A DNA stretch of 64,000 nt. It comes from Streptomyces marispadix. GTDB lineage: Bacteria; Actinomycetota; Actinomycetes; Streptomycetales; Streptomycetaceae. Below the pieces are notes generated by a model that saw only the letters and a program-made list of their open reading frames with translations, searched no databases and was not told where the DNA came from. The position numbers and the translations under genes were made by a program. Positions 8,261 to 17,109 of this stretch are shown here, one piece after another (positions within the stretch are counted from its first letter, which is position 1; every line of letters starts with the position of its first letter). The stretch spans positions 930,001 through 994,000 of the forward strand of contig NZ_JAKWJU010000002.1 of NCBI RefSeq assembly GCF_022524345.1, written 5' to 3'.

Positions 8261-8724
8261 GCGGTCTTCTCCTTTACCGAGTCCTCGCCCAGCGCCTGGG
8301 CGGTGGCGTCCTTCCATGCCATCCAGCTCAGCAGAGCACACTTCACACGTGCCGGGTACTTCGAGACCCCGGCGAAGGCGACGGCGTCCTCCAGCACGTC
8401 CTCCATGGCGTCGTCCGGCTCGATACGGCCTCTGGACTGCATCAGCTCCAGAAACGTCTCCTGGATCGTGCGGGCCTCGTCCAGCTCCTTGCCGACCAGC
8501 AGCTCGTTCAGCACCGAGGCGCTGGCCTGGCTGATGGAACAGCCCTGCCCCTCGTAGCTGACGTCGCTGATCGTCTCGCCGTCGTAGCGCACACGCAGGG
8601 TGATCTCGTCACCGCACGTCGGGTTGACGTGGTGCACCTCGGCGTCGCCCTCACGCAGGCCCTTGCCGTGCGGGTTCTTGTAGTGGTCCAGGATCACGTC
8701 CTGGTACATGGAGTCCAGCTTCAC
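8257..8724 (-). CDS. sufU: SufU sulfur relay/scaffold protein
   Basis: 155 residues of the NifU-like N-terminal family. Three conserved cysteines are present: C37 (NPTCGDE, with Asp39), C62 (GQGCSIS) and C129 (RVKCALL), the zinc/sulfur site of SufU. In Gram-positives SufU accepts persulfide sulfur from SufS and delivers it to the SufBCD scaffold. The GTG at 8724 gives the expected MKLDSMYQDVILDHYKNP start. It follows sufS by 43 bases. Confidence 0.93.
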   Translation of the reverse strand: MKLDSMYQDVILDHYKNPHGKGLREGDAEVHHVNPTCGDEITLRVRYDGETISDVSYEGQGCSISQASASVLNELLVGKELDEARTIQETFLELMQSRGRIEPDDAMEDVLEDAVAFAGVSKYPARVKCALLSWMAWKDATAQALGEDSVKEKTA

Positions 8725-8767
8725 GAGTCAGTCCGTCCGTCCGGTCCTCTGCGGCTGCGCCGTCGTC

Positions 8768-10030
8768 CTAGGCGAAGAAGTTCCGTACGTGTTCCACGCC
8801 CTCGGCCAGGGCATCCACCTCGGCCGGCGTGGAGTACAGATAGAACGACGCCCGCGTGGTCGCAGGAATTCCGTACCGCAGACAGACAGGCCGCGCGCAG
8901 TGGTGCCCCACGCGGACCGCGATGCCCTGTTCGTCGAGCACCTGGCCCACGTCGTGCGGATGGATGTCCCCCAGCGTGAAGGAGATCGCGGCACCGCGGT
9001 CCTCGGCCGTGGTGGGGCCGATGAAGCGCAGGTCCGGGATCTCGCTCAGCCTGGCGACGGCGTACGCGGTCAGCGCGTGCTCGTGCTCCTCGATGCGGTC
9101 CATGCCGATGGCGGAGAGATAGTCGACGGCCGCGCCGAGGCCCACCGCCTGAGCGATCGGCGGTGTGCCCGCCTCGAACTTGTGCGGAGCGGGCGCGTAG
9201 GTCGACGAGTTCATCGTGACCGTCTCGATCATCTCGCCGCCGCCGAGGAACGGAGGCAGATCGTCCAGCAGTTCCTGCCTGCCCCACAGCACGCCGATGC
9301 CCGTGGGACCGCACATCTTGTGCCCGGTGAAGGCCACGAAGTCGGCCTGGAGCGCCTGTACGTCCAGCACCATGTGCGGAGCGGCCTGCGAGGCGTCGAT
9401 GACGACGAGCGCGCCGACCTCCTGCGCACGGCGCACGATCGTCTCGACCGGATTGATCGTGCCCATGATGTTGGAGACGAGCGTGAAGGAGACGACCTTG
9501 GTCTTCTCCGTGATGACCTCGTCGACGGCCGACAGGTCGAGCCTGCCGTCGTCGGTGAGGCCGAACCACTTCAGCTTCGCGCCCGTACGCTGCGAAAGGA
9601 GCTGCCACGGAACGATGTTGGAGTGGTGCTCCATCTCCGTGATGACGATCTCGGTGTCGTGCTGCACGCGGTAGGGCTCGTCGGCCCAGCCGAGCATGTT
9701 GGCCACGAGGTTGAGCGACTCCGAGGCGTTCTTGGTGAAGACGACCTCGTCGCGGCTCGGCGCGTTGATGAACGCGGCGACCTTGTCACGCGCGCCCTCG
9801 TACAGCGCCGTGGCCTCCTCTGCGAGCACGTGCACGCCGCGGTGGACGTTGGCGTGGTGCCGCTCGTAGTAGTCGCTCACGGCGTCGAGCACCTGGCGCG
9901 GCTTCTGGGACGAGGCCGCGTTGTCCAGGTACACGAGCTTCTGCCCGTCGTGGACCGTGCGGTCCAGGATCGGGAAGTCCTTGCGGATCGCCTCGGTGTC
10001 GAGCAGACCCGGAAGCGTCACATCGTTCAC
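8768..10030 (-). CDS. sufS: SufS cysteine desulfurase
   Basis: 420 residues, PLP-dependent class V aminotransferase fold. The PLP lysine is K238 in FTGHKMCGPTG, the cofactor histidine lies in EMEHHSN, and the catalytic cysteine is C378 in HHCARPVCLRYG. It converts cysteine to alanine and passes persulfide to SufU. The GTG start overlaps the sufC stop by four bases (GTGA), and a GGGAGG ribosome site lies about ten bases upstream. Confidence 0.95.
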   Translation of the reverse strand: MNDVTLPGLLDTEAIRKDFPILDRTVHDGQKLVYLDNAASSQKPRQVLDAVSDYYERHHANVHRGVHVLAEEATALYEGARDKVAAFINAPSRDEVVFTKNASESLNLVANMLGWADEPYRVQHDTEIVITEMEHHSNIVPWQLLSQRTGAKLKWFGLTDDGRLDLSAVDEVITEKTKVVSFTLVSNIMGTINPVETIVRRAQEVGALVVIDASQAAPHMVLDVQALQADFVAFTGHKMCGPTGIGVLWGRQELLDDLPPFLGGGEMIETVTMNSSTYAPAPHKFEAGTPPIAQAVGLGAAVDYLSAIGMDRIEEHEHALTAYAVARLSEIPDLRFIGPTTAEDRGAAISFTLGDIHPHDVGQVLDEQGIAVRVGHHCARPVCLRYGIPATTRASFYLYSTPAEVDALAEGVEHVRNFFA

Positions 10031-10791
10031 GAAGCGGCGCCTCCCTTCACATACGCCTCGTAGCCCTCTTCCTCCAGCTTGTCGGCCAGCTCCGGGCCGC
10101 CGGACTCGGCGATCCGGCCCTTGGCGAACACGTGGACGTGGTCGGGCTTGATGTAGCGCAGGATGCGCGTGTAGTGGGTGATCAGCATGGTGCCGACCTC
10201 GCCGTTCTCACGGACGCGGTTGACGCCCTCGGAGACCACCCGCAGCGCGTCCACGTCGAGACCGGAGTCGGTCTCGTCGAGAATCGCGATCTTCGGCTTG
10301 AGCAGCTCCAGTTGGAGGATCTCGTGGCGCTTCTTCTCGCCGCCGGAGAAGCCCTCGTTGACGTTCCGCTCGGCGAAGGACGGGTCGATCTGGAGGCGCT
10401 CCATGGCCTCCTTGACCTCCTTCACCCACAGCCGCAGCTTGGGTGCCTCGCCGCGCAGCGCCGTCGCCGACGTACGGAGGAAGTTGGAGACGGAGACGCC
10501 GGGCACCTCGACCGGGTACTGCATGGCGAGGAAGACTCCGGCGCGAGCGCGCTCGTCCGGGGTCATCTCCAGGACGTCCTCGCCGTCGAGGGTCACCGAG
10601 CCGCCGGTGACCGAGTACTTGGGGTGGCCGGCGAGGGAGTAGGCGAGCGTGGACTTGCCGGAACCGTTGGGCCCCATGATCGCGTGCGTCTCGCCCTGCT
10701 TCACCGTCAGGTCGACACCGCGCAGGATCTCGTTCGGGCCGTTCTCGGTCTCGACGGAGACGTGCAGGTCGTTGATCTCAAGCGTTGCCAT
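10027..10791 (-). CDS. sufC: SufC Fe-S assembly ATPase
   Basis: 254 residues, ABC-type soluble ATPase. Walker A is GPNGSGKST (residues 40-48), the signature is SGGEKKRHE, and Walker B plus D-loop is IAILDETDSGLDVDAL. SufC drives conformational change of the SufB/SufD scaffold. ATG at 10791, seven bases after the Rieske gene stop; overlaps sufS by four bases. Confidence 0.95.
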   Translation of the reverse strand: MATLEINDLHVSVETENGPNEILRGVDLTVKQGETHAIMGPNGSGKSTLAYSLAGHPKYSVTGGSVTLDGEDVLEMTPDERARAGVFLAMQYPVEVPGVSVSNFLRTSATALRGEAPKLRLWVKEVKEAMERLQIDPSFAERNVNEGFSGGEKKRHEILQLELLKPKIAILDETDSGLDVDALRVVSEGVNRVRENGEVGTMLITHYTRILRYIKPDHVHVFAKGRIAESGGPELADKLEEEGYEAYVKGGAAS

Positions 10792-10798
10792 GGGGACT

Positions 10799-11140
10799 TC
10801 AGGACTCCTGTGTGACGGAGACGAGCACGGCCGCGTCGGGCCCTTCGCCTTCGATTCTTACGGGGTAGACGGGGATGGGGCGGGTCGCGGGCAGCCCGGA
10901 GGGTTTGCCCGTACGCAGATCGAAACTGGAGCCGTGCAGCCAGCACTCGATCTGGCAGTCCTCGACCTCGCCCTCGGACAGTGAGACGTTCGCGTGCGAG
11001 CAGATGTCGTTGACCGCGAACACCTCTCCCTCCGTACGGACGAGAGCGACCGGCACGCCTTCGAGCTCCACCCGCTTAGGGGTGTCGTCCTCCAGCTCGC
11101 CGAGCGTCGCCACGCGTACGAAGCCTTCGCCGTCGCTCAT
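10799..11140 (-). CDS. Rieske [2Fe-2S] ferredoxin in the suf operon
   Basis: 113 residues of the small Rieske-ferredoxin type (relatives of dioxygenase ferredoxin subunits). The cluster ligands are Cys/His in DICSHANVSL and Cys/His in IECWLHGSSFD, followed by PATRPIPVYPVRIEG. Its position between sufD and sufC, sharing ATGA with sufD, suggests electron transfer during cluster assembly; this role is inferred from context. Confidence 0.9.
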   Translation of the reverse strand: MSDGEGFVRVATLGELEDDTPKRVELEGVPVALVRTEGEVFAVNDICSHANVSLSEGEVEDCQIECWLHGSSFDLRTGKPSGLPATRPIPVYPVRIEGEGPDAAVLVSVTQES

Positions 11141-12315
11141 ACCGACGCCTCCAGCTCCGCCTCGATCTTCTCGATGAGGCGCTCCTCCACGTCCGGCAGG
11201 CCGATCTGCTGGACGAGTTCGGCGAAGAAGCCCCGCACGACCAGCCGCCGCGCCTCCTGCTCGGGGATGCCCCGGGCCTGGAGGTAGAAGAGCTGCTCGT
11301 CGTCGAACCGGCCGGTGGCCGAGGCGTGGCCCGCCCCGACGATCTCACCGGTCTCGATCTCCAGGTTGGGCACCGAGTCGACCCGCGCGCCGTCGGTCAG
11401 CACGAGGTTGCGGTTCAGCTCGTAGGTGTCGGTGCCGGTGGCGGCGGCGCGGATCAGCACGTCGCCGATCCATACGGCATGCGCCTCGTCGCCTTGCAGG
11501 GCGCCCTTGTAGACCACGTTGCTGCGGCAGTTGGGCCTGTCATGGTCGACGAAGAGCCGGTGCTCCTGGTGCTGGCCGTTGTCGGTGAAGTAGAGCCCGT
11601 AGAACTCCGCCTCGCCGCCCGGGCCCGCGTAGTTCACACGGGGGTGGAGGCGTACGACGTCACCGCCGAAGGTGACGACGACCGACTTGAAGGTGGCGTC
11701 CCGGCCGACCAGGGCGTTGTGCTGTGAGCAGTGGACGGCGGTGTCGTCCCAGTCCTGCACGGAGACCACGGTCAGCTTGGCGCCGTCGCCGAGCACGAAC
11801 TCGACGTTGGCGGCGCGCACCGCGTCGCCGGTGTGGTCGATGACGATGACCGCCTCGGCGAAGTCCTTCACCTCGAAGACGGTGTGGCCGAAGCTGACGC
11901 CGCCCTCGCCGTGCAGTGAGACGCGCACCGGCTCCTTCAGCACGGCCTCCTTCGGGACCGTCACGACCGAGGCCTTCTCGAACGAGGAGAACGCCTGGGC
12001 GGCGACCCGGTCGACGGGCTTGCCCGCGCGGCCGACGCGCGAGTCGTCACGGCCGACCGTCTCGACCGTCACGCCCTCCGGCGCGTCGACCTCCACCTTG
12101 AGCGAGCCGGACGCCTCGGCCGTACCGTCGTGCAGCCCCTTGAGCCGCTCGATCGGGGTGAAGCGCCACTCCTCCTCCCTGCCGTGCGGCACGGGGAAGT
12201 CCGCCACGTCGAAGGACGGCGGTGCGCTCATCCGGGTGGCGACGGTGGACTCAGCCGCCACCGCGATGCCCCCCACGGCGGTGGAACCCGCTGGAATCTT
12301 CTGAGCCTCGGCCAT
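11137..12315 (-). CDS. sufD: SufD scaffold subunit
   Basis: 392 residues. The SufBD core beta-helix is recognisable: GREEEWRFTPIERLKGL near the N-terminus, EFYGLYFTDNGQHQEHRLFVD, NVVYKGALQGDEAHAVWIGD, NLEIETGEIVGAGHASATGR and DEQLFYLQARGIPEQEARRL at the C-terminus. SufD pairs with SufB in the SufBC2D scaffold. The ATG at 12315 is the start; the same frame is open far upstream over sufB, but that part is antisense-frame shadow. 230 bases separate it from sufB. Confidence 0.94.
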   Translation of the reverse strand: MAEAQKIPAGSTAVGGIAVAAESTVATRMSAPPSFDVADFPVPHGREEEWRFTPIERLKGLHDGTAEASGSLKVEVDAPEGVTVETVGRDDSRVGRAGKPVDRVAAQAFSSFEKASVVTVPKEAVLKEPVRVSLHGEGGVSFGHTVFEVKDFAEAVIVIDHTGDAVRAANVEFVLGDGAKLTVVSVQDWDDTAVHCSQHNALVGRDATFKSVVVTFGGDVVRLHPRVNYAGPGGEAEFYGLYFTDNGQHQEHRLFVDHDRPNCRSNVVYKGALQGDEAHAVWIGDVLIRAAATGTDTYELNRNLVLTDGARVDSVPNLEIETGEIVGAGHASATGRFDDEQLFYLQARGIPEQEARRLVVRGFFAELVQQIGLPDVEERLIEKIEAELEASV

Positions 12316-12515
12316 AGCTGTCGTCGTGCTCTCTTTCTGCCTTCGGTCTTCTCGCCCGGCTGCGGGCGTGTGTGCGGTGCCGGGGATCGGTCCCGGACCC
12401 GTCCCGTGGTCCTCCGGTCTTCCGGAAGGGCCCCGGACCGGGCCTTTCTCCGGCCCCGCACACTCGGTACGTGCGGAACGGGTACGCGCTCGCGGCCCGC
12501 GCGCTGGGCTGAGGT

Positions 12516-12534
12516 ACGGCGCGCACCGCGCCGT
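12516..12534 (-). promoter_or_regulatory. Hairpin in the sufB-sufD gap
   Basis: ACGGCGCG (12516-12523) and CGCGCCGT (12527-12534) form a perfect 8-bp stem with a three-base loop, 11 bases downstream of the sufB stop. The suf genes are otherwise tightly packed, so this hairpin in a 230-base gap may be a processing site or partial terminator setting a different level of sufB versus sufD-T. Inference only. Confidence 0.4.
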
Positions 12535-12545
12535 GTGCCGGGCGG

Positions 12546-13967
12546 CTAGCCGACCGCGCCCTCCATCTGAAGCTCGATGAGCCTGTTGAGCTCCAGCGCG
12601 TACTCCATGGGGAGCTCCTTCGCGATGGGCTCCACGAAGCCGCGGACGATCATGGCCATGGCCTCGTCCTCGGACAGGCCCCGGCTCATCAGGTAGAAGA
12701 GCTGGTCGTCGCTGACCTTGGAGACGGTCGCCTCGTGGCCCATCGTCACGTCGTCCTCGCGGACGTCGACGTACGGATAGGTGTCGGAGCGGGAGACCGT
12801 GTCCACCAGCAGCGCGTCGCACAGCACGTTGGACTTCGACCCCTCGGCGCCCTCGGCGATCTCGATCAGACCGCGGTAGGACGTACGGCCGCCGCTGCGG
12901 GCCACCGACTTGGAGACGATGTTGGAGGACGTGCGCGGCGCCATGTGGACCATCTTCGCGCCGGCGTCCTGGTGCTGGCCCTCGCCCGCGAAGGCGACGG
13001 AGAGCGTCTCGCCCTTGGCGTGCTCGCCCATCAGATAGACGGCCGGGTACTTCATCGTGACCTTCGAGCCGAGGTTGCCGTCGACCCACTCCATGGTCGC
13101 GCCCTCGTAGGCCACCGCACGCTTGGTGACGAGGTTGTAGACGTTGTTCGACCAGTTCTGGATCGTCGTGTAGCGGCAGCGGCCGCCCTTCTTGACGATG
13201 ATCTCGACGACGGCGGAGTGCAGCGAGTCCGAGTTGTAGATCGGAGCCGTGCAGCCCTCGACGTAGTGCACATAGGCGTTCTCGTCGACGATGATCAGCG
13301 TCCGCTCGAACTGGCCCATGTTCTCGGTGTTGATGCGGAAGTAGGCCTGGAGCGGGATGTCGACGTGCACGCCCGGCGGCACGTAGATGAACGAACCGCC
13401 CGACCACACCGCGGTGTTGAGCGCGGCGAACTTGTTGTCACCGGGCGGGATGACCGTGCCGAAGTGCTCCTGGAAGATCTCCGGGTGCTCGCGCAGCGCC
13501 GTGTCCGTGTCCAGGAAGAGGACGCCCTGTGCCTCCAGGTCCTCACGGATCTGGTGGTAGACGACCTCCGACTCGTACTGCGCGGCGACACCGGCGACCA
13601 GGCGCTGCTTCTCCGCCTCCGGGATGCCGAGCTTGTCGTAGGTGTTCTTGATGTCCTCGGGCAGGTCGTCCCACGTCTGGGCCTGCTGCTCCGTGGACCG
13701 CACGAAGTACTTGATGTTGTCGAAGTCGATGCCCGAGAGGTCCGAACCCCAGTTGGGCATGGGCTTCTTCTCGAAGAGGCGGTGCCCCTTCAGCCGGAGC
13801 TTGAGCATCCACTCCGGCTCGTTCTTCTTCCCCGAGATGTCGCGGACGACCTCGTCGGAGAGACCGCGCTTGGCCGCGGCACCGGCCGCGTCGGAGTCGG
13901 CCCAGCCGTACTCGTACTTGCCCAGCCCTTCGAGTTCGGGGTGGGCAGTCTCCGTAGGAGAGGTCAT
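12546..13967 (-). CDS. sufB: SufB Fe-S cluster scaffold subunit
   Basis: 473 residues. Recognisable segments include [87 protein letters not shown] and [20 protein letters not shown]. SufB carries the nascent cluster in the SufBCD complex. No intein insertion, in contrast to mycobacterial SufB. The start overlaps the sufR stop by four bases (ATGA). Confidence 0.96.
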   Translation of the reverse strand: MTSPTETAHPELEGLGKYEYGWADSDAAGAAAKRGLSDEVVRDISGKKNEPEWMLKLRLKGHRLFEKKPMPNWGSDLSGIDFDNIKYFVRSTEQQAQTWDDLPEDIKNTYDKLGIPEAEKQRLVAGVAAQYESEVVYHQIREDLEAQGVLFLDTDTALREHPEIFQEHFGTVIPPGDNKFAALNTAVWSGGSFIYVPPGVHVDIPLQAYFRINTENMGQFERTLIIVDENAYVHYVEGCTAPIYNSDSLHSAVVEIIVKKGGRCRYTTIQNWSNNVYNLVTKRAVAYEGATMEWVDGNLGSKVTMKYPAVYLMGEHAKGETLSVAFAGEGQHQDAGAKMVHMAPRTSSNIVSKSVARSGGRTSYRGLIEIAEGAEGSKSNVLCDALLVDTVSRSDTYPYVDVREDDVTMGHEATVSKVSDDQLFYLMSRGLSEDEAMAMIVRGFVEPIAKELPMEYALELNRLIELQMEGAVG

Positions 13968-15070
13968 GCGGGGTTCCTCCCGGCGGTGTTCGCTGGTGCT
14001 TTGGTGGCGTCGCCCGGCTCGGTCCTGCTGGGGCCGGGCTTGCTTGGGCTGCTGCCTGGGCTCTCGCTTCGGCTCTTGCTCGGGTTTTGGCTTCTGCTTC
14101 CGCCCAGGTCGTTGCTCGTACTGTGGCTCGTTCTGCTCGTTCTGCTGCGGGGCTCCGCGGCTGCCCCGACGGCGTTCGCGCCCTTGCCCTCGCCGGTCGC
14201 CTTGGCCTCACGGGGCTTGGGCGTGGCCCCGCCGGTCCGGGCGCCCGGCGCCGCGGGCTGCCGGGAACTCCCCGCCGACGGCAGGGAAAGGGTCTGCGGT
14301 ACGAAAGTGGTGCACACCCCGTCGCCGTGGGCGATCGTCGCCAGCCGCTGGACATGTGTGCCGAGCAGACGGGAGAAGACCTCCGTCTCCGCCTCGCAGA
14401 GCTGCGGGAACTGCTCGGCGGTGTGAGCCACCGGGCAGTGGTGCTGGCAGAGCTGCTCACCGCCGGGGGTGCCCCCGGTGGAAGCCGGTGCGCTGTGCGC
14501 AGTGGCAGCGTACCCGTCCCTGGAGAGTGCCTCGGCCAGGGCCCGCGTGCGCTCCTCGGGCGGCACGCGCTCCAGCGCGCGACGGTACTGCTCGGCCTGC
14601 TCGGCGACGCGGGCACGGGCGAAGTCCGCGACCGCCGCCTCGCCGCGCTCGCCGCCGCCCGCCATCTGCGCTATCCAGCGGAGGGCGTCCGCGGCCAGCT
14701 TGTCGTAGTCCTGGTCGAAGGCGTCCCGGCCGCTGTCGGTGAGCGCGAAGGACTTGGCGGGGCGGCCCCTGCCACGGGAGCCGTAGACCCGCTTCTCGCG
14801 GGGCTCGACGACTCCCTCGCTCACGAGCGCGTCGAGATGGCGGCGGACTGCCGCCTGCGTCAGCTCCAGCCGCAGCGCCAACTCGGCGGCTGTGGAAGGG
14901 CCGTGGTCCAGAATGGAGCGGGCCACCCTGTTACGCGTGCCCTGCTGTTCGTCGTGGCTGCCCGAACCGCTCGGGCCGGCGGAGCCGCCGGACTGGGCGG
15001 ACACCGACGAAGCGCCGGCGACCGCTCCGGTCGCCGGGCGCGTCCGATGCCCATCAGCCGACTTTTTCAC
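13964..15070 (-). CDS. sufR: SufR-type Fe-S-sensing transcriptional repressor with long C-terminal tail
   Basis: 368 residues. A winged-helix domain ([56 protein letters not shown]) is followed by a helical region and a cysteine cluster [18 protein letters not shown], the predicted Fe-S ligand site of SufR. Known SufR proteins repress suf when they hold a cluster. The last roughly 100 residues are rich in Ser, Pro, Ala, Thr and Arg and look disordered, an unusual extension. The GTG at 15070 is chosen because an AACAAT -10 lies six bases upstream with TTGCCG 18 bases further, predicting a leaderless mRNA. First gene of the suf operon. Confidence 0.88.
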   Translation of the reverse strand: MKKSADGHRTRPATGAVAGASSVSAQSGGSAGPSGSGSHDEQQGTRNRVARSILDHGPSTAAELALRLELTQAAVRRHLDALVSEGVVEPREKRVYGSRGRGRPAKSFALTDSGRDAFDQDYDKLAADALRWIAQMAGGGERGEAAVADFARARVAEQAEQYRRALERVPPEERTRALAEALSRDGYAATAHSAPASTGGTPGGEQLCQHHCPVAHTAEQFPQLCEAETEVFSRLLGTHVQRLATIAHGDGVCTTFVPQTLSLPSAGSSRQPAAPGARTGGATPKPREAKATGEGKGANAVGAAAEPRSRTSRTSHSTSNDLGGSRSQNPSKSRSESPGSSPSKPGPSRTEPGDATKAPANTAGRNPA

Positions 15071-15106
15071 AACGTCATTGTTGCGTAATTCTTCGGGGTG
15101 CGGCAA
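15070..15106 (-). promoter_or_regulatory. Predicted sufR (suf operon) promoter and small dyad
   Basis: On the minus strand, TTGCCG (15106-15101), an 18-base spacer and AACAAT (15082-15077) place the transcription start at the GTG of sufR. CAAC and GTTG (15070-15073 with 15080-15083) form a short dyad over the -10, a possible SufR contact. Confidence 0.45.
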
Positions 15107-15142
15107 GCCGGGTTCTGACCTGGCCGGATGGCCTGCGTCACG

Positions 15143-15161
15143 TAAGGGGAGCCTTACCCGC
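15143..15161. promoter_or_regulatory. Iron-box-like site between sufR and the ABC transporter
   Basis: TAAGGGGAGCCTTACCCGC fits the DtxR/IdeR/DmdR consensus TTAGGNNAGNCTNNCCTAA at 11 of 15 fixed positions, with the central AGG..AG.CT..CC intact. It also contains the dyad GTAAGG/CCTTAC (15142-15157). It lies about 35 bases upstream of the predicted sufR -35, so iron control of suf is plausible. Confidence 0.5.
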
Positions 15162-15246
15162 CGCCCGCATCGGGGGGTACGACCCCCACGACGCCGGGGC
15201 CACCGGACCGTGAGCGCGTCTGTCACACATCTCAACCCCCGGCCGT

Positions 15247-15272
15247 GGAAAGCGTTTCCGAATCCCTAGACT
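15247..15272 (+). promoter_or_regulatory. Promoter/operator region of the ABC transporter
   Basis: TAGACT (15267-15272) lies seven bases before the ATG at 15280, indicating a leaderless mRNA. Immediately upstream, GGAAA (15247-15251) and TTTCC (15255-15259) form an odd-length dyad around GCG, a possible operator at the -35 position. No consensus -35 is visible. Confidence 0.5.
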
Positions 15273-15279
15273 CCCCCGT

Positions 15280-16206
15280 ATGGGAAGCGGTGGGGCCCTC
15301 GAGATCGCGGGCCTGGTGAAGCGGTTCGGCAGGAAGACCGCCGTCGACGGCCTCGGTCTGTCCGTTCCGTACGGCACGGTCACGGCGCTGCTCGGGCCCA
15401 ACGGAGCAGGCAAGACCACCACAGTCGAGACCTGCGAGGGCTATCTGAGACCCGACGGCGGCACGGTGCGGGTCCTCGGGCTCGATCCCGTCGCCGACGC
15501 TTCCCGGCTGCGCCCCCGTATCGGCGTCATGCTGCAAAGCGGAGGCGTCTACTCCGGGGCACGGGCCGAGGAGATGCTGACCCACATGGCCGGGCTGTAC
15601 GCGAACCCGCTGGACGTGGACACGCTCGTGGAGGCCCTCGGCCTGGACGGCTGCGGCCGTACGCCCTACCGGCGCCTCTCCGGAGGCCAGAAGCAGCGGC
15701 TCTCGCTGGCCATGGCCGTCGTCGGACGGCCCGAACTGGTCTTCCTCGACGAGCCGACGGCCGGCCTCGACCCGCAGGCACGCCGCGCGACCTGGGACAT
15801 AGTGGGGGCGCTGCGCAGCGACGGCGTCACCGTCGTACTCACCACGCACCACATGGACGAGGCGGAGGAACTGGCCGACGACGTCGTGATCGTCGACGCC
15901 GGACGCATCGTCGCCCAGGGCACGCCGGACGCCCTGTGCCGCGGCGGCGCCGAGAACTCCCTGCGCTTCACCGGACGCCCCGGCCTCGACCTGGCGTCGC
16001 TGCTCAAGGCGCTTCCCGACGACTCCGCAGCCGCGGAACTCGTACCCGGCGGCTACCGCGTCACCGGCACCGTCGACCCGCAACTGCTGGCGACGGTCAC
16101 CTCCTGGTGCGCACAGAACGGCGTGATGCCCGACCGCATCTCGGTCGAACGCCGCACGCTGGAGGACGTCTTCCTCGAACTCACCGGCAAGGAGCTTCGT
16201 TCGTGA
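15280..16206 (+). CDS. ABC transporter ATP-binding protein (drug/lipid exporter type)
   Basis: 308 residues. Walker A GPNGAGKTT, signature LSGGQKQRLSLAMAVVGRP, Walker B ELVFLDEPTAGLDPQAR and switch TTHHMDEAEELADDVVIVD are all intact, followed by a C-terminal domain typical of DrrA/NodI-like exporters ending LEDVFLELTGKELRS. It energises the permease encoded by the next gene, with which it shares GTGA. Substrate unknown. It diverges from the suf operon. Confidence 0.92.
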   Translation: MGSGGALEIAGLVKRFGRKTAVDGLGLSVPYGTVTALLGPNGAGKTTTVETCEGYLRPDGGTVRVLGLDPVADASRLRPRIGVMLQSGGVYSGARAEEMLTHMAGLYANPLDVDTLVEALGLDGCGRTPYRRLSGGQKQRLSLAMAVVGRPELVFLDEPTAGLDPQARRATWDIVGALRSDGVTVVLTTHHMDEAEELADDVVIVDAGRIVAQGTPDALCRGGAENSLRFTGRPGLDLASLLKALPDDSAAAELVPGGYRVTGTVDPQLLATVTSWCAQNGVMPDRISVERRTLEDVFLELTGKELRS

Positions 16207-16970
16207 CCGCCGGCACCTTCGCCCCCGCACCCGCCGCCGCACCGCTGTGGCGGATGATCGGCGCACAGACCGCGCTGGAGACGCGGATGCTGCTGCGCAA
16301 CGGCGAGCAGCTACTGCTGACCGTGATCATCCCGACGTTGCTGCTGGTGCTCTTCACCTCGGTCGACGTCGTCGAACTCGGCGGCGGCTCACGCGTCGGA
16401 TTCCTCACCCCCGGCATCCTCGCCCTCGCCGTGCTGTCCACCGCCTTCACCGGGCAGGCCATCGCCACCGGCTTCGAGCGGCGCTACGGAGTGCTCAAGC
16501 GGCTGGGTGTCTCGCCCCTGCCCCGCTGGGGGCTGATGGCGGCGAAGACCGGCTCGGTGCTGGTCGTCGAGGCGCTCCAGGTGGTGCTGCTGACCGTGGT
16601 CGCGCTGCTGCTCGGCTGGTCGCCGCGCGGCGGAGCGGTCGCCGTGGCACTGCTGCTGCTACTGGGCACGGCCGCCTTCTCCGGGCTCGGACTGCTGCTC
16701 GCGGGGACCGTGCGCGCCGAGGCCACCCTGGCCGCCGCGAACCTGGTGTTCATACTGCTGCTCGTCGGCGGCGGGGTCGTCGTACCGCTGGAACGCTTCC
16801 CCGAGGGCGCACAGGGCGTCCTCGGGCTGCTGCCGATCTCGGCGCTCTCCGGCGGGCTGCGCGATGTGCTCCAGCACGGTGCCGGGATTCCCTGGGGCGA
16901 CCTGGGAGTGCTGGGCGGCTGGGCCGTGGTGGGTCTCGGCGCGGCGGCGGCCTTCTTCAAGTGGGACTGA
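16203..16970 (+). CDS. ABC-2 type permease
   Basis: 255 residues with about six transmembrane segments and a cytoplasmic N-terminus (LWRMIGAQTALETRMLLRNGEQLLLTVIIPTLLLVLF). The conserved segment FERRYGVLKRLGVSPLPRWGLMAAKT and the final PISALSGGLRDVL are typical of DrrB-like ABC-2 exporters. The GTG start overlaps the ATPase stop by four bases; the frame upstream of it is a shadow of the ATPase gene. Confidence 0.9.
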   Translation: MTAGTFAPAPAAAPLWRMIGAQTALETRMLLRNGEQLLLTVIIPTLLLVLFTSVDVVELGGGSRVGFLTPGILALAVLSTAFTGQAIATGFERRYGVLKRLGVSPLPRWGLMAAKTGSVLVVEALQVVLLTVVALLLGWSPRGGAVAVALLLLLGTAAFSGLGLLLAGTVRAEATLAAANLVFILLLVGGGVVVPLERFPEGAQGVLGLLPISALSGGLRDVLQHGAGIPWGDLGVLGGWAVVGLGAAAAFFKWD

Positions 16971-17109
16971 GGCTGCGTCTGAGGCTGCGTCTAAGACTGG
17001 AGGCTGCTTCTGGGACTGGGGCTGCGGGCAGCTTGCGCGGGGCCGCGTCCGGCGGTCCGGATCGCGGTCGCCGACCCCTCGTGAATGTGCGCACAAGCTC
17101 GCCCGTACG

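Noticed and set aside
11137..13407. 756-residue frame apparently joining a SufB-region sequence to SufD
   Set aside because: The upstream part is a wrong-frame reading of sufB; SufD homology begins only at the ATG at 12315.
12735..14426. 563-residue plus-strand frame over sufB/sufR
   Set aside because: Antisense shadow, Val/Leu/Arg/Asp-biased, no domain.
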